NCBI GenBank assembly: GCA_020718105.1
Contig: DYDA01000007.1
Coordinates: 1 to 64,000 of the forward strand
Reading direction: 5' to 3'
DNA: 64,000 bases
From: Micavibrio sp.
GTDB taxonomy: Bacteria > Pseudomonadota > Alphaproteobacteria > UBA9219
The translations under genes and the position numbers were made by a program. Positions 38,091 through 47,120 of this stretch are shown one piece after another (position 1 is the first letter of the stretch; the number at the start of each line of letters is the position of its first letter). The notes under the pieces are model-generated. The model did not search any database. It was not told the origin of the DNA and saw only the letters and a list, made by a program, of their open reading frames with translations.

Positions 38091-38209
38091 TTTAACAAGC
38101 GTTTTTCTTTGTTCTTAACTTGGGAGGGTGTCCTGAATCCTTCCCCGTTTTCCTTTGTGGTAGGGGAGTATAGCGTCATGCTAGGCTTGGGGGCAAATGG
38201 GAATAAACA

Positions 38210-38238
38210 TAGACCTAAAACAGGTCAAGAGTTGGTAA
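38210..38238 (-). repeat. ACCAACTCTTGACC motif copy upstream of mutS
   Basis: On the minus strand TTACCAACTCTTGACCTGTTTTAGGTCTATG. It points toward mutS, about 330 bases from its start, with the palindromic element between. Confidence 0.4.
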
Positions 38239-38285
38239 AGACAGCACCATAAACCACCTTCCCGCAAGGATTAGGGTGATTTAAT

Positions 38286-38312
38286 TACCAACGCTGGAAG
38301 TGGAATGAGGAT
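38286..38312 (+). repeat. ACCAACGCTGGAA motif copy at the MCP stop
   Basis: Reads TACCAACGCTGGAAGTGGAATGAGGATA, four bases from the end of the convergent MCP gene. No plus-strand gene follows. Confidence 0.4.
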
Positions 38313-38316
38313 AGCG

Positions 38317-40023
38317 CTAATAACTGCTGATCTGGTGGATGAAAGCGCTTACGCTTTCCCGCAGTCTATCGGCTTTCTCATGAAGTGAATTGAGGCCTTT
38401 GCTGACGGATTGAGCCGATTCACCGGTGCTTTCGGCATCATGTTTTGTTTGTTCCAAAATCCTGTTGATTGATTCCGCGCTTTGGCTGGCTCGCTCAACG
38501 GCCTGCGTGATTTCTTGCGTAATCGTCAGCTGCTCCGCCACCGCAGACGCCCCCATGGCCGATGACTCGCTAAGCTTCCGCACCATTTCTTGGATAGAGA
38601 CGAAAGAGGAAACCGTCGTATGCGTCTCCGTTTGAACCTGAGCGATATTGGTTGAGATTTCGCCCGTTGCAACCTCAGTTTGATTAGCCAACTGCTTGAC
38701 CTCAGAAGCGACGACAGCAAAACCCTTCCCCATTTCCCCAGCACGCGCAGCTTCGATGGTGGCGTTAAGAGATAACAGTTTCGTTTTGCTGGCAATCGAG
38801 GTAATGACATCCGTCACTTTGCTGATTTGATCCGTCACGCCTGACAAGGTATCAATCTTCTTACGCGCCGTATCAACGGATTGAGAAACACTTTTGGCCA
38901 TTGTTGCGCTTGAGGAAACCTGATCCGAAATCTCATGGCTGGACTTTGTTAGGTTCTGCGTCACTTCGCTTGTGTGACGCGCCTCCCCCATCGTCTGTTC
39001 AGAAAGCAAAGAAGCTTCATTGGCCTGCGCCGACATGGCCTCAGCCGCTCTGGCAAGCAAGACGGATTCCTCCATCATCGCTTTCGTCGTTGTGGCAACT
39101 TCGTTTACAAGGCCACCGACGTCGTGCTCTAAATCTTTGGCCAAGGACATAAGGGCTTCTTTTTTCGTCTCACGCGCTTTTTCTTCGGCGCGTTCTTGCT
39201 CACCTTTCAATATATTGACGCGTTCCATGTTGTCGCGGAAAACGGATAGAGCATCGACCAATTGCCCCAGTTCGTCCTTACGTTTCAGGCTATCAATATC
39301 GATATTCATTTCTCCATCAGCCAACTGTCGCGTTGCTTGGGAAAGCCGCCGGATCGAGCGCACTGTGGAGAAAACGATCAAAACCGTCACCAAAAGAACA
39401 AAGGCTACAGATACAATGCTTGTAATAAACATCATCTCTGTTTGTTCTGACACGGTTAGAATGGAGTTTTTCGAAACGGCTTGTGAATCTTTAAGACACG
39501 CAGCCGCCATAAGATTGATTGTCTCAAGTGTTTGATCGTAGGCCTTTGAGATGGGCGCTAGAAAATTAACCGTTGTTTTGAAATCAACGTCCAGCATGCT
39601 GGCAACAAAGGCAACAGCATCCTTGTAGTTTTTAACATTGACGATGGCATCATCAATTTTGGCTATATTTTCCTGCGCCGCATATTTGTTTTTATAAACG
39701 TCCAGCGCAGTCACAACGCCATCAAGTTTTTCGCTGATGTTCTTTGCTTCTTTATTGACGTCCTGCCTTATCTCAGCGGCTTGGTTCAATTGCATTTGCT
39801 GCAATTGACTGTTGGCATCCCTGAATTGTTGAACAGTATCCGACAAAAGGACATTGGCGGAGAATTTGTTTTCCGTAATGTCTTCCATGCTGTTTTTAAG
39901 CAAGCCCATGGTGTTTAAGCCAAGAAATTCCACAAAAACAAGCAGCGTGAACACAAGAAGGGCAGGGATGGCAAACTTAATCGCAAAAGGCCAATTGACC
40001 GTTGAAATTCGATAAGATGACAT
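38317..40023 (-). CDS. Membrane methyl-accepting chemotaxis protein
   Basis: A 568-residue chemoreceptor. An N-terminal membrane helix (about 14-38), a periplasmic domain of about 160 residues that looks like a four-helix bundle, and a second membrane helix (about 198-220) are followed by a HAMP domain ([18 protein letters not shown]...) and a signalling domain with [34 protein letters not shown]. It lies 40 bases after a TonB-dependent receptor gene on the same strand, with a small exported protein before that, so the three probably form an operon. Taxis toward the ligand imported by the receptor is a reasonable guess. Confidence 0.9.
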   Translation of the reverse strand: MSSYRISTVNWPFAIKFAIPALLVFTLLVFVEFLGLNTMGLLKNSMEDITENKFSANVLLSDTVQQFRDANSQLQQMQLNQAAEIRQDVNKEAKNISEKLDGVVTALDVYKNKYAAQENIAKIDDAIVNVKNYKDAVAFVASMLDVDFKTTVNFLAPISKAYDQTLETINLMAAACLKDSQAVSKNSILTVSEQTEMMFITSIVSVAFVLLVTVLIVFSTVRSIRRLSQATRQLADGEMNIDIDSLKRKDELGQLVDALSVFRDNMERVNILKGEQERAEEKARETKKEALMSLAKDLEHDVGGLVNEVATTTKAMMEESVLLARAAEAMSAQANEASLLSEQTMGEARHTSEVTQNLTKSSHEISDQVSSSATMAKSVSQSVDTARKKIDTLSGVTDQISKVTDVITSIASKTKLLSLNATIEAARAGEMGKGFAVVASEVKQLANQTEVATGEISTNIAQVQTETHTTVSSFVSIQEMVRKLSESSAMGASAVAEQLTITQEITQAVERASQSAESINRILEQTKHDAESTGESAQSVSKGLNSLHEKADRLRESVSAFIHQISSY

Positions 40024-40063
40024 CCTACTCCCCCTCTTGTACTCTTTTTAGCCGATTAAACGA

Positions 40064-42091
40064 TTAGAACTTACCCGTGAGCGTCACAAAAGCTTGACGT
40101 TCAATGGCAGGATAGGGGCTGGTTCCGATAATGTTGCGATTGAGGTTGTTACCGGAAACAGCGACATTCAGATTATCCATCAGGTTATAGCCAATCCGCG
40201 CCCCAACCGTCATGTATTCCGAAACAGAGATGGGAATAGCCCCCGCCCCTGTTGCATCACGCAACATTTTTGTTGAGGACATGACCTGACTGTTCGCATC
40301 GAACTCCCACTCTTTATAGGTATAGCCAAGGCCAAACCGGAAGTGATGTTCAGGCGATGACCCTTGATAGGCTTGATTGGCAAGCACCGTTGCTGAATCG
40401 ATAACCCTTGCCAAGCTATAGCTAGCATCCCAACGGAACCCATTGTGATTACCCGTCAAGGCAATTTCGCCACCGTAGGATTGGCTCTCGCCCATGTTTT
40501 CAGCCTTGATCAAATCGACCACAGAACCATTGACCGTTTGCATGCCGTTGTTAACAAAAGCGGTAACGTCTTGCGACATGATGTAGAAGGTTGCCACCTT
40601 TGCCGTTGAGAAGATGGGGGCAATTTTTCGATCATAGGCGACTTCATAGCTTTGCGTGATCGTAGGTTTCAGATCACCACTTCCTTCAAGAGAAACAGGC
40701 ACGCCACCGTTCAACGTATGGAAGTTAGAGCCGCTTTGCAACAAGCTGGGCATTTGCACACCACGTCCATAAGACAAACGAACCGTATCAAGATCCGTCA
40801 GCTTATAGGCCAAAGCGGAATTCGCGCTCCATGTATTGATGGCATGACTGTAATCGGAAGCCGAGAACATGGTCACCGCCGGAATTTCTCCCGTCACGTT
40901 CATATCCAGATGATCAAACCGAACCGCATTGGTCAGTGATAGGTTATCAGCGATTTGCCATAACCACGTTCCACTGGCCGCATAGTTATCTTCATGAGAG
41001 GAGGGCGATCCGGCAGCAATTTGATAAGCCGTCAATCTAAAGTCTTTATGACGATACTCAAGGCCTGTGCGGAACGTATGATCCGATCCAATTTTAAACT
41101 GATCGTTCAAATTGCTGACAAGCAAATCTGTCGTCATACCAAAGGGAATGATTGAGGACAAAGACGAATAAATCGTGTCGTAGGTGTGATTGACGTAGGT
41201 GTCCGATGTGATAAGGCCGTAATTGGTCTGCCAATTAAAGCCACCGCGCACCGAATACGTTGTCGTTCTTTCTGCCCCCACTGAATTGAAGGCGGATAAG
41301 GCCACATTTTGTTTACTTTCTGATGCGGTCAGCTCCACATTGCCCGTTAGGTCAGGGGTCAAATTAAACACTGAGCTATTAGAAGCGAAACGACGTTCGG
41401 GAGAATAGATGATAGAGGAATCGTTGGCCGCATGGCCTGTTTTAAACTCATCGGCACTTAACCCGCCTGCCGAGAATTTCGTTCCGCCCCAAGTCCCATT
41501 TTTGGTAACCGTCGCATCACCCGTCATCGATCGCTGCGTCCCCAAACTTACCGCTGCAACGTTGTTGTTGTCGCTCACGGGGCTATAGGTGATGATGTTG
41601 ACAACACCGCTGGCAGCGTTGGATCCAAACAGCGCCGAAGCAGGGCCTTTGACAACCTCGATTTGACGAATGTCATCGATATTCACAGGAAGGTTATTCC
41701 AAACGGTGCGTGAATAATCATCAATAAACACCTGACGACCATCAATCAAAACCAAAAGACGCGATTGGAAAACCATTTGATGGCCGCGCACGCCAACATC
41801 GGAATTGCCAAGCGATGTCCTTAAAACATCAACGCCAGACACATATTGACCGATGATTTCCGGTATATCACGACTGCCAGAGCGATGGATTTGATCGGCC
41901 GTGATAATGGTCATGTTGGCCGCAACTTCACTGGCGCGCTGGGGCGTGCCCGTCGCGTTTGTTGTGACGGGTTCACCAAACAAGGATTCAAGCGAGCCAT
42001 AATCCAGCGCGTTGGCGCGACCAGACGCGCCGCAAGTCATGGCTACAGCAAAAGCGCACATTGAGCAGAGGAAAAGGGATGATTTTTTCAT
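40064..42091 (-). CDS. TonB-dependent outer-membrane receptor
   Basis: A 675-residue receptor with a signal peptide (MKKSSLFLCSMCAFAVAMTCGASGRANA). A plug domain at about 45-165 (MTIITADQIHRSGSRDIPEIIGQYVSGVDV...GVRGHQMVFQSRLLVLIDGRQVF...VVKGPASALFGSNAASGVVNIITY) is followed by a 22-strand barrel ending in an aromatic residue (AFVTLTGKF). The substrate is unknown; the plug resembles cobalamin/siderophore receptors. I saw no cobalamin riboswitch or Fur-box-like palindrome upstream. It lies 48 bases downstream of the small exported protein gene. Confidence 0.9.
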   Translation of the reverse strand: MKKSSLFLCSMCAFAVAMTCGASGRANALDYGSLESLFGEPVTTNATGTPQRASEVAANMTIITADQIHRSGSRDIPEIIGQYVSGVDVLRTSLGNSDVGVRGHQMVFQSRLLVLIDGRQVFIDDYSRTVWNNLPVNIDDIRQIEVVKGPASALFGSNAASGVVNIITYSPVSDNNNVAAVSLGTQRSMTGDATVTKNGTWGGTKFSAGGLSADEFKTGHAANDSSIIYSPERRFASNSSVFNLTPDLTGNVELTASESKQNVALSAFNSVGAERTTTYSVRGGFNWQTNYGLITSDTYVNHTYDTIYSSLSSIIPFGMTTDLLVSNLNDQFKIGSDHTFRTGLEYRHKDFRLTAYQIAAGSPSSHEDNYAASGTWLWQIADNLSLTNAVRFDHLDMNVTGEIPAVTMFSASDYSHAINTWSANSALAYKLTDLDTVRLSYGRGVQMPSLLQSGSNFHTLNGGVPVSLEGSGDLKPTITQSYEVAYDRKIAPIFSTAKVATFYIMSQDVTAFVNNGMQTVNGSVVDLIKAENMGESQSYGGEIALTGNHNGFRWDASYSLARVIDSATVLANQAYQGSSPEHHFRFGLGYTYKEWEFDANSQVMSSTKMLRDATGAGAIPISVSEYMTVGARIGYNLMDNLNVAVSGNNLNRNIIGTSPYPAIERQAFVTLTGKF

Positions 42092-42139
42092 AGAGGTAAC
42101 TCCTTGGGATACTTTCTGGATGGATATCAGACAAAGGTA

Positions 42140-42682
42140 TTAGATTTGTTTAGCAAGCATGGTGAAGGCCTGTGCAAAACCAACTTTGGCGGCGTCTGCT
42201 GCGGTTTTGCTGTAGTAAATGGTAACGCTGGGTTTGGTCACGATGCCAAGAATGCACTTGTTGCTTTTGACGCAATCAAGATCGGTGGACATGGACAAAA
42301 GACCCGCTGCGTTTGCTGCGCTGCTCACAGCATCAGAGCAAGCCCCTTTTGTGATGAAAGCCAACTTGGCCATGGAAAGCTTGCTGCCAGCTTCGGCAAC
42401 GGGAACCATCAACCCAGAAATCTTAACGCCACCAGGGGCATCAACGCCTGCATCAAGAAGGGCTTTTAGCGAATCAGCCTCAGCCTTTGACGCTGGATCG
42501 GCTGGATCAAAAACAACGGCCATAACGGCACTGCCTGATAGCTTGTTGGTCAACAAAGGCGTTGTTTTCAGCGCCACCATAAGGTCCGCTTGATCAACCG
42601 CTTGCGCTGAAGGGGCCATGCCACACACAAGAGCCAAAAAGCCTGCGCAGACAAGAAGGCGGGTGAGAAAAACTCTTTTCAT
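42140..42682 (-). CDS. Small exported protein, possibly YfiR-like
   Basis: A 180-residue secreted protein with a clear signal peptide (MKRVFLTRLLVCAGFLALVCGMAPSAQA). The mature part has an alternating alpha/beta pattern (AVMAVVFDP, KISGLMVPV, KLAFITKGA, CILGIVTKPSVTIYYS) and two cysteines (DAVSS...DLDCVKSNKC) that may form a disulfide. The layout recalls the periplasmic YfiR/DUF4154 proteins that often accompany TonB receptors and membrane signalling proteins, but sequence support is weak. First gene of the receptor and chemoreceptor operon. Confidence 0.6.
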   Translation of the reverse strand: MKRVFLTRLLVCAGFLALVCGMAPSAQAVDQADLMVALKTTPLLTNKLSGSAVMAVVFDPADPASKAEADSLKALLDAGVDAPGGVKISGLMVPVAEAGSKLSMAKLAFITKGACSDAVSSAANAAGLLSMSTDLDCVKSNKCILGIVTKPSVTIYYSKTAADAAKVGFAQAFTMLAKQI

Positions 42683-43009
42683 TGGGAAACTCCTGCAAAA
42701 ACTTAAGAAAGGTGAGACAAGCTCAATGGAAACAAGGCGAAGGACGTTCTTAGAAAGGCTGTGAAATCAAAGACAGACGAGACGTCTAGGGAGGAAGGAA
42801 TCATGGTTAAAGATTAGTAACCAAACCTTATTGGAAGACAAGTAAATTATTTGTAAACGCACCATCCTTCGTCATTAGACCGCGATAAGGCAAGAAGGTG
42901 ATGGCAATACAGCCAAAAAAGAAAGGGGAAGCTGCTTGCTTACGCAAACATGCCTCCCCCTTTTTTTATCAAAAGCCCCTTGAAAGAGGGCTCTTTAAAA
43001 GTGGTGATC
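42683..43009. other. Spacer with tig terminator and upstream region of the receptor operon
   Basis: No gene. It carries the terminator at 42914-42967 and presumably the promoter of the operon that starts at 42682. Confidence 0.55.
42914..42967 (-). terminator. Rho-independent terminator after tig
   Basis: On the minus strand AAAGGGGGAGGC...GCAGCTTCCCCTTTCTTTTTT: a stem of about ten pairs with an internal TGCG/CGCA hairpin, then a T-run. It ends the tig transcript. Confidence 0.75.
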
Positions 43010-44341
43010 TTAGTCCATAGAGTCCGGCAGTTTTAAAAGCTTATCGGCAGAGATTTTCTTTTCTGCGATTTTGGCTTGCGCCAAAATGAAGTCGACAACC
43101 TTTTCCTCAAGAAGCGGCGCACGCAAACGCTCAACCGCGCCTCTGGTCTTTGTGATGTACTCGATCACCTGCTTTTCCTGCCCCGGATAGCGGCGGGCTT
43201 CGGCCATCATGGCCTCACGAAGTTCTGCCGAAGTCACCTCAATTTTGTTCGTCTCAGCGACCTGCGCCAGCAACAAGCCCAAGCGCACGCGACGCTCGGC
43301 AATATCATGATATTCGGCCTTCAGCTCCTTTTCGCTTTTCTTGGCATCATCGGCTTCAAGGCGGCCTTCGGCCTTGTCCTTTTCCACCTGTTGCCAGATG
43401 CTTTCGAACTCGCCTTCAACCATGACGGTTGGCAGATCAAACTTGTGATGCTTAGCCAACGCATCCATCAATTCGCGCTTGATAACCGAGCGCGAGATTT
43501 GAGCATAGTTGCTGCTGATGTCCGTAACAATGCGCTCACGCAATTTTTCCATCGAGGGAAACCCGATTTCCTTGGCCAGCGCGTCATCCATCTCTACGGC
43601 CTTGTGGGCGCGGATTTCTTTCAACGTCACGGCAAACACAGCCTTTTTACCGGCGAGGTCTGCGGCGTGATATTCCTTGGGGAATGTCACTTTCACGTCC
43701 TTTTTATCGCCCGCCTTCATGCCCGCGACTTGATCCTCAAAGCCTTCGATAAATGATCCTGTGCCAAGTTCTAGGCGATGATCCGCGCCTTTCATGCCGT
43801 CATGCGCTACGCCATCAACAGTGCCATCGAAATCGATCACGGCCACGTCGCCCGTCTTAGCGGCGCGTTTTTCTTCGATCACTTCCGGCTGACGGAAAGA
43901 CTTGGCAATACGCAAGATGGCTTCATCGACCGTCTTGTCCTCAACATCCGCAACCTGCCGATCAAAGCTTAGCTTCGCAAAGTCCATGGGTTCAATGTCG
44001 GGGATGATTTCCATCTCCATCTTAAAGACCATATCCTTGCCTTCTTCGGCCACAACGTCTTCGACCTTGGGACGCGCAGCGGGGCGAAGCTTTCGCTCAG
44101 TCATCGTTTTTTCCGCGCTGTCCGTAATCAGGCGGTCATAAACCTCGCCCATGACTTCAGCGCCAAAGCGCTGGCGGATCAAATCAAGCGGAGCTTTACC
44201 GGGGCGAAAGCCCTGAATCTTTGCCTTCTTGGCAATCTCTTGAAGACGCTTTGTGACCGCAGCCTCAACCTCAGCCTTTGGAAGCGTGATGGTATAGGCG
44301 CGCTTCAAACCCTTGTTGACGTCTTCGTGAACTTTCATCAT
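43010..44341 (-). CDS. tig: Trigger factor
   Basis: A ribosome-associated chaperone and prolyl isomerase of about 443 residues. The start is the MMKVHEDVNKGLKRAYTITLP pair at 44341/44338, after aaggaatt; the track ORF adds 24 unrelated residues. The ribosome-binding signature IQGFRPGKAPLDLIRQRFG, the FKBP-type domain (GDVAVIDFDGTVDGVAHDG...LGTGSFIEGFEDQVAGMKAGDKKDV) and the C-terminal chaperone arms are in normal order. clpP and clpX do not follow. Confidence 0.95.
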   Translation of the reverse strand: MMKVHEDVNKGLKRAYTITLPKAEVEAAVTKRLQEIAKKAKIQGFRPGKAPLDLIRQRFGAEVMGEVYDRLITDSAEKTMTERKLRPAARPKVEDVVAEEGKDMVFKMEMEIIPDIEPMDFAKLSFDRQVADVEDKTVDEAILRIAKSFRQPEVIEEKRAAKTGDVAVIDFDGTVDGVAHDGMKGADHRLELGTGSFIEGFEDQVAGMKAGDKKDVKVTFPKEYHAADLAGKKAVFAVTLKEIRAHKAVEMDDALAKEIGFPSMEKLRERIVTDISSNYAQISRSVIKRELMDALAKHHKFDLPTVMVEGEFESIWQQVEKDKAEGRLEADDAKKSEKELKAEYHDIAERRVRLGLLLAQVAETNKIEVTSAELREAMMAEARRYPGQEKQVIEYITKTRGAVERLRAPLLEEKVVDFILAQAKIAEKKISADKLLKLPDSMD

Positions 44342-44659
44342 GTCTTTTAATTCCTTGTTTCGTTTATTGTCGCGTTTTGTGAACCCCAAGGGGTTCAAGT
44401 CATACCAATCCATCTATGAACTGACACTTTAAGAAAAAAGGAAATGGGATGCCAGCCTTCGCTGGCATGACGGGGTTTGTGTTTGAATTGAACCCCTTCC
44501 GTCATCCCCCGCGCCCTCGTCCCGCCGCCCTTGCGGCGGGCGAAGAGAGGGGGGCGGGGATCCCATTTGTTTTCTTTTTCAATGAGTCACTTTGTTGACT
44601 CATTTGTATCACTCATAACATATCATCGATAAAGGGGCGCTAAAGCGTCCCTTTATCGA
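44342..44659. other. Spacer between tig and tRNA-Leu with several hairpins
   Basis: It contains the palindrome at 44449-44468, an imperfect GC-rich hairpin (cccgccgcccttgcggcggg) near 44520, a 9-bp stem AATGAGTCA/TGACTCATT at 44581-44604, and the long palindrome at 44625-44660. Confidence 0.6.
44449..44468. repeat. Palindromic repeat, same as the one inside the WecA-like gene
   Basis: ATGCCAGC-CTTC-GCTGGCAT with flanks GGG and GACGG, identical in stem to 5713-5732. Here it is intergenic. Confidence 0.85.

Positions 44660-44660
<1 letters not shown>
44625..44660. terminator. Long palindrome directly after tRNA-Leu
   Basis: ATCGATAAAGGGgCGCTaaAGCGtCCCTTTATCGAT, a 36-base near-perfect palindrome whose edge touches the encoded CCA of tRNA-Leu. 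It probably acts in 3' processing or termination of that tRNA, although a T-run is lacking. Confidence 0.55.
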
Positions 44661-44744
<84 letters not shown>

Positions 44745-44819
44745 AAATGAAGACAGCGTGGCTTTTTAGATGGAATTTGCCCGAAGAGCAAAGGTTTTAT
44801 CTTGGGGGCTGACAAACAG

Positions 44820-45074
44820 TTAATGGCGATCCCGAATCCGGTCGCGAAAGCGGCTTTGAAAGGCTTCCAAGGCGAGGGTGCGGGTCTCAACCGAAGGGCG
44901 CCCCGCCCCGCGTGTTACTTGAAGCTGGAAGCGAACATGAGGAATGCCCATCTTGTCCGAAGCGACATCAAGAACTTCAGCCGTTTCGACAAAAGCCCCC
45001 GTGCCTTCACGTCTGTAAGACGCGCCGACTTCGATGGGGGCGGTATTGTGGCCTGTTAAAGCGCCCAAAATCAT
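44820..45074 (-). CDS. Unrecognised 84-residue protein
   Basis: A small protein (MILGALTGHNTAPIEVGASYRREGTGAFVETAEVLDVASDKMGIPHVRFQLQVTR...) with a predicted beta-rich core, reminiscent of short conserved alphaproteobacterial proteins of unknown function. A good ribosome-binding site (ggagg, 9 bases) precedes the ATG at 45074. It stands between two tRNA genes. Confidence 0.65.
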   Translation of the reverse strand: MILGALTGHNTAPIEVGASYRREGTGAFVETAEVLDVASDKMGIPHVRFQLQVTRGAGRPSVETRTLALEAFQSRFRDRIRDRH

Positions 45075-45295
45075 AGGCGATTTCCTCCACTTTCTTGTTG
45101 CGCCTCCATTATGAACCTATTCATTCTGTTTTGACAAGGGTTTCACACGGGTTTCTTGCCCCTTAACCTTTATTTTTGTTCAGTTCGTTTAAAAAAAATA
45201 ACGACCTCGCCCAATTCTATTTTTCTCTGGTCTATTGCTGCGTAAGGAATTATTAGAAAAATAAGGCTATACTTTTACGCCTATGCGATTGCGAT

Positions 45296-45372
45296 GTGCC
45301 CTTAGCTCAGCTGGATAGAGCAACTGCCTTCTAAGCAGTAGGTCAGCAGTTCAAATCTGCTAGGGCGCACCA
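45296..45372 (+). tRNA. tRNA-Arg(TCT), chimeric at the integration site
   Basis: Acceptor GTGCCCT/AGGGCGC (one T-G wobble), anticodon stem ACTGC/GCAGT with loop CTTCTAA (anticodon TCT), T-loop GTTCAAATC, CCA encoded at 45370-45372. The 3' part from 45343 onward was supplied by the integrated element; the original 3' part lies at 62597-62626 and would pair perfectly (AGGGCAC) with this 5' end. Confidence 0.92.
45322..45342 (+). other. attL core of the integrative element
   Basis: AACTGCCTTCTAAGCAGTAGG, identical to 62576-62596. It covers the anticodon arm of tRNA-Arg, a preferred crossover region of tyrosine integrases. Confidence 0.88.
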
Positions 45373-45406
45373 ATTTATCAAGCAGTATCAAATTGATACT
45401 GAAACA

Positions 45407-45435
45407 AAAGGGCGGGATGAAAATCCCGCCCTTTC
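45407..45435 (+). terminator. Terminator after tRNA-Arg, carried by the element
   Basis: AAAGGGCGGGAT-GAAA-ATCCCGCCCTTTCT, a 12-bp stem. It replaces the original terminator now at 62665-62690. Confidence 0.85.
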
Positions 45436-45438
45436 TCT

Positions 45439-45458
45439 ATGTCAACACTATGTCAACA
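45439..45458 (+). other. Candidate integrase arm-type repeats, left end
   Basis: ATGTCAACA occurs twice (45439-45447 and 45450-45458). The same nonamer and a variant GTGTCAACA occur at 62421-62440 near the integrase start. Such paired repeats near both ends could be arm-binding sites for the integrase. Confidence 0.45.
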
Positions 45459-45523
45459 AAACGCCTTCGTTTTGTGTCAGCAAAAGGCGCTAAAACGTAG
45501 CCCCGAAGCACGCACGACTCGGC

Positions 45524-45712
45524 TCATTTGCTCATTCTGGCGATTATCGCCTCTATTCCTTCGGTCATTCGCACCGTTTGTTTTCTCACTTCAACAAGGT
45601 GGCGGTGGAGGCTGTAGCCAAGCAGCCAGAAGGCAACGGCAAAACAGCCCAAGCCCCAAAACAGGCCTGTTTTCCAATCAAAGAGCCAATCGGGAAGCGT
45701 GGTTAAATCCAT
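45524..45712 (-). CDS. Small single-span membrane protein
   Basis: 62 residues with one membrane helix (GLFWGLGCFAVAFWLLGYSL) followed by a short charged cytoplasmic helix. No family recognised. The start lacks a clear ribosome-binding site, although a TATAAT box lies just upstream. Position at the end of the element is common for small accessory genes. Confidence 0.45.
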   Translation of the reverse strand: MDLTTLPDWLFDWKTGLFWGLGCFAVAFWLLGYSLHRHLVEVRKQTVRMTEGIEAIIARMSK

Positions 45713-45836
45713 GTTTGTTGTCCGATTATATGTGGGGTCGCTTTCAGTAAGGCATAGCCCAGCCCTTGCCGAACGTCCAGCGTTTTGTTGCTTTAAAGCG
45801 GTTGCCTGAAAAGCGACAAACAGCTTGCCTTGCGGG

Positions 45837-46073
45837 ATGGATTTAAAAGAAACCTTTGCGGCGAATCTGCGCCGACTCCGGCATGAGAAAGGGATTTCTC
45901 AGGAAGCCTTGGCTTATGCCGCCGACATTAACAGAACCTATGTTAGCAAACTCGAAAAAGGGCTTTGCTATCCGGGTCTTGAGATCATCGGAAAACTCGC
46001 CGCAGAGCTTGGCGTCGTGCCGGAAGAGCTTATCAAGAAACAGCCAGCGCGAAAAAGCGCGCGGCGGAAATAA
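45837..46073 (+). CDS. XRE-family helix-turn-helix regulator
   Basis: A 78-residue Cro/C1-type repressor: FAANLRRLRHEKGISQEALAYAADINRTYVSKLEKGLCYPGLEIIGKLAAELGV is a complete HTH_3 domain. A basic tail (KKQPARKSARRK) follows. I prefer ATG 45837 over the ttg at 45825. At the left end of the element, it may control the element's maintenance or excision. Confidence 0.85.
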   Translation: MDLKETFAANLRRLRHEKGISQEALAYAADINRTYVSKLEKGLCYPGLEIIGKLAAELGVVPEELIKKQPARKSARRK

Positions 46074-46094
46074 TATGGCGTGTGGAGAGCTGGC

Positions 46095-47120
46095 CTAAGC
46101 CACAGCCCTTTCAGTATGCGAGTGGCTTGGTATGACGAGTGTTTTGCTTGCGGCATACGGGGGAAGCCTTAGCAAGTAAACCTTTGAGGTTGAGTCGTCT
46201 TCCCACACGCGCAGAATGTCAAGTTGCAGTGCGCGGCAGGCTTTTTCAAAAAAGGCAGTCTCAAATTTGTATGAATTTTTCAGGTGTAGTCTTTGGCCTT
46301 TTTCAAGGTGGATGGATTTATCGCCAATCTCAAAATCCGTGTTTCTTGTGACTATGGCTGTATGTGCCAATTGGCTGGATGCTGGAATCCAGATAGGTTC
46401 ATAGTCGAACGCCAATGCATCAAAATTCTTCATGGGCAGTTCAACCGCCATGCGGTCAAAGATATTCAATTGAAACAAGGCATGAAGCCGATAATATTCT
46501 TTGATATTTTCCCCGTTCTGGTTGCTGTCAAACGCGACCAGAAGAGCGCCATCGTTTGCGGCTAATGCCATGCGATAAAGACCTTTGATTAAAGCCTCTT
46601 CGGGTAGGTTGCCGCTCATGGGGTTTTCGATATTGCTAATCGTCGAGCCAAAGGAGCAAACGAGAGCCGACCCCTCATGGTAGGGGCTTTCGTTTTCAAA
46701 AAAATTGTCGATCATAGGACGAACTGAATATTTTTCTTTTATGTCTTTTGAATGAAAGAGGTCTTGTAAAAAAACGATGGACTCGTCAACCGGAATATAT
46801 TGTTCGCTTTGGATAGCCTGCATTAACGGCTGGACTTTGTTTCTGAAAGCCTGAACCGTTCCGGGGCCTAAATCGACAACAGGAAGGCCTTGGGGTATGA
46901 ATTGGCTGATTTTGGAAGCAGCTTGTCTCAACAAAACTGTTTCTGCGTTAAACATTGCCTTGGACGAAACATTATGTTGCTCTTCGGTTTCAGCCCAAAG
47001 CCTATCGCCAGATGTTGGCTTTCCGTTTCGTTTTCCTGCATGCGGCACATATTGATGCGCACCCATATGAGAAGTTTTGCGGCCTTCAAAAAGGTCAAGA
47101 GAGTCTTGCAAGAAATTCAT
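46095..47120 (-). CDS. EgtD-like SAM-dependent methyltransferase
   Basis: A 341-residue protein of the histidine-specific methyltransferase (Methyltransf_33) type. VVDLGPGT is the SAM motif I, followed by YIPVDES, ALVCSFGSTISNIENP, ALLVAFDSNQN and a C-terminal block KNSYKFETAFFEKACRALQLDILRVWEDDSTSKVYLLRL like the EgtD substrate-closing region. EgtD trimethylates histidine in ergothioneine synthesis; relatives methylate other amino acids or peptides. No EgtB is near, so the substrate is unknown. Its start overlaps the stop of the upstream HTH regulator (ATGA), so the two are a translationally coupled pair. Confidence 0.75.
   Translation of the reverse strand: MNFLQDSLDLFEGRKTSHMGAHQYVPHAGKRNGKPTSGDRLWAETEEQHNVSSKAMFNAETVLLRQAASKISQFIPQGLPVVDLGPGTVQAFRNKVQPLMQAIQSEQYIPVDESIVFLQDLFHSKDIKEKYSVRPMIDNFFENESPYHEGSALVCSFGSTISNIENPMSGNLPEEALIKGLYRMALAANDGALLVAFDSNQNGENIKEYYRLHALFQLNIFDRMAVELPMKNFDALAFDYEPIWIPASSQLAHTAIVTRNTDFEIGDKSIHLEKGQRLHLKNSYKFETAFFEKACRALQLDILRVWEDDSTSKVYLLRLPPYAASKTLVIPSHSHTERAVA

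Noticed and set aside
40064-42091. Cobalamin riboswitch for the TonB receptor
   Set aside because: Neither the 48-base gap nor the 42683-43009 region shows a recognisable B12-box sequence.
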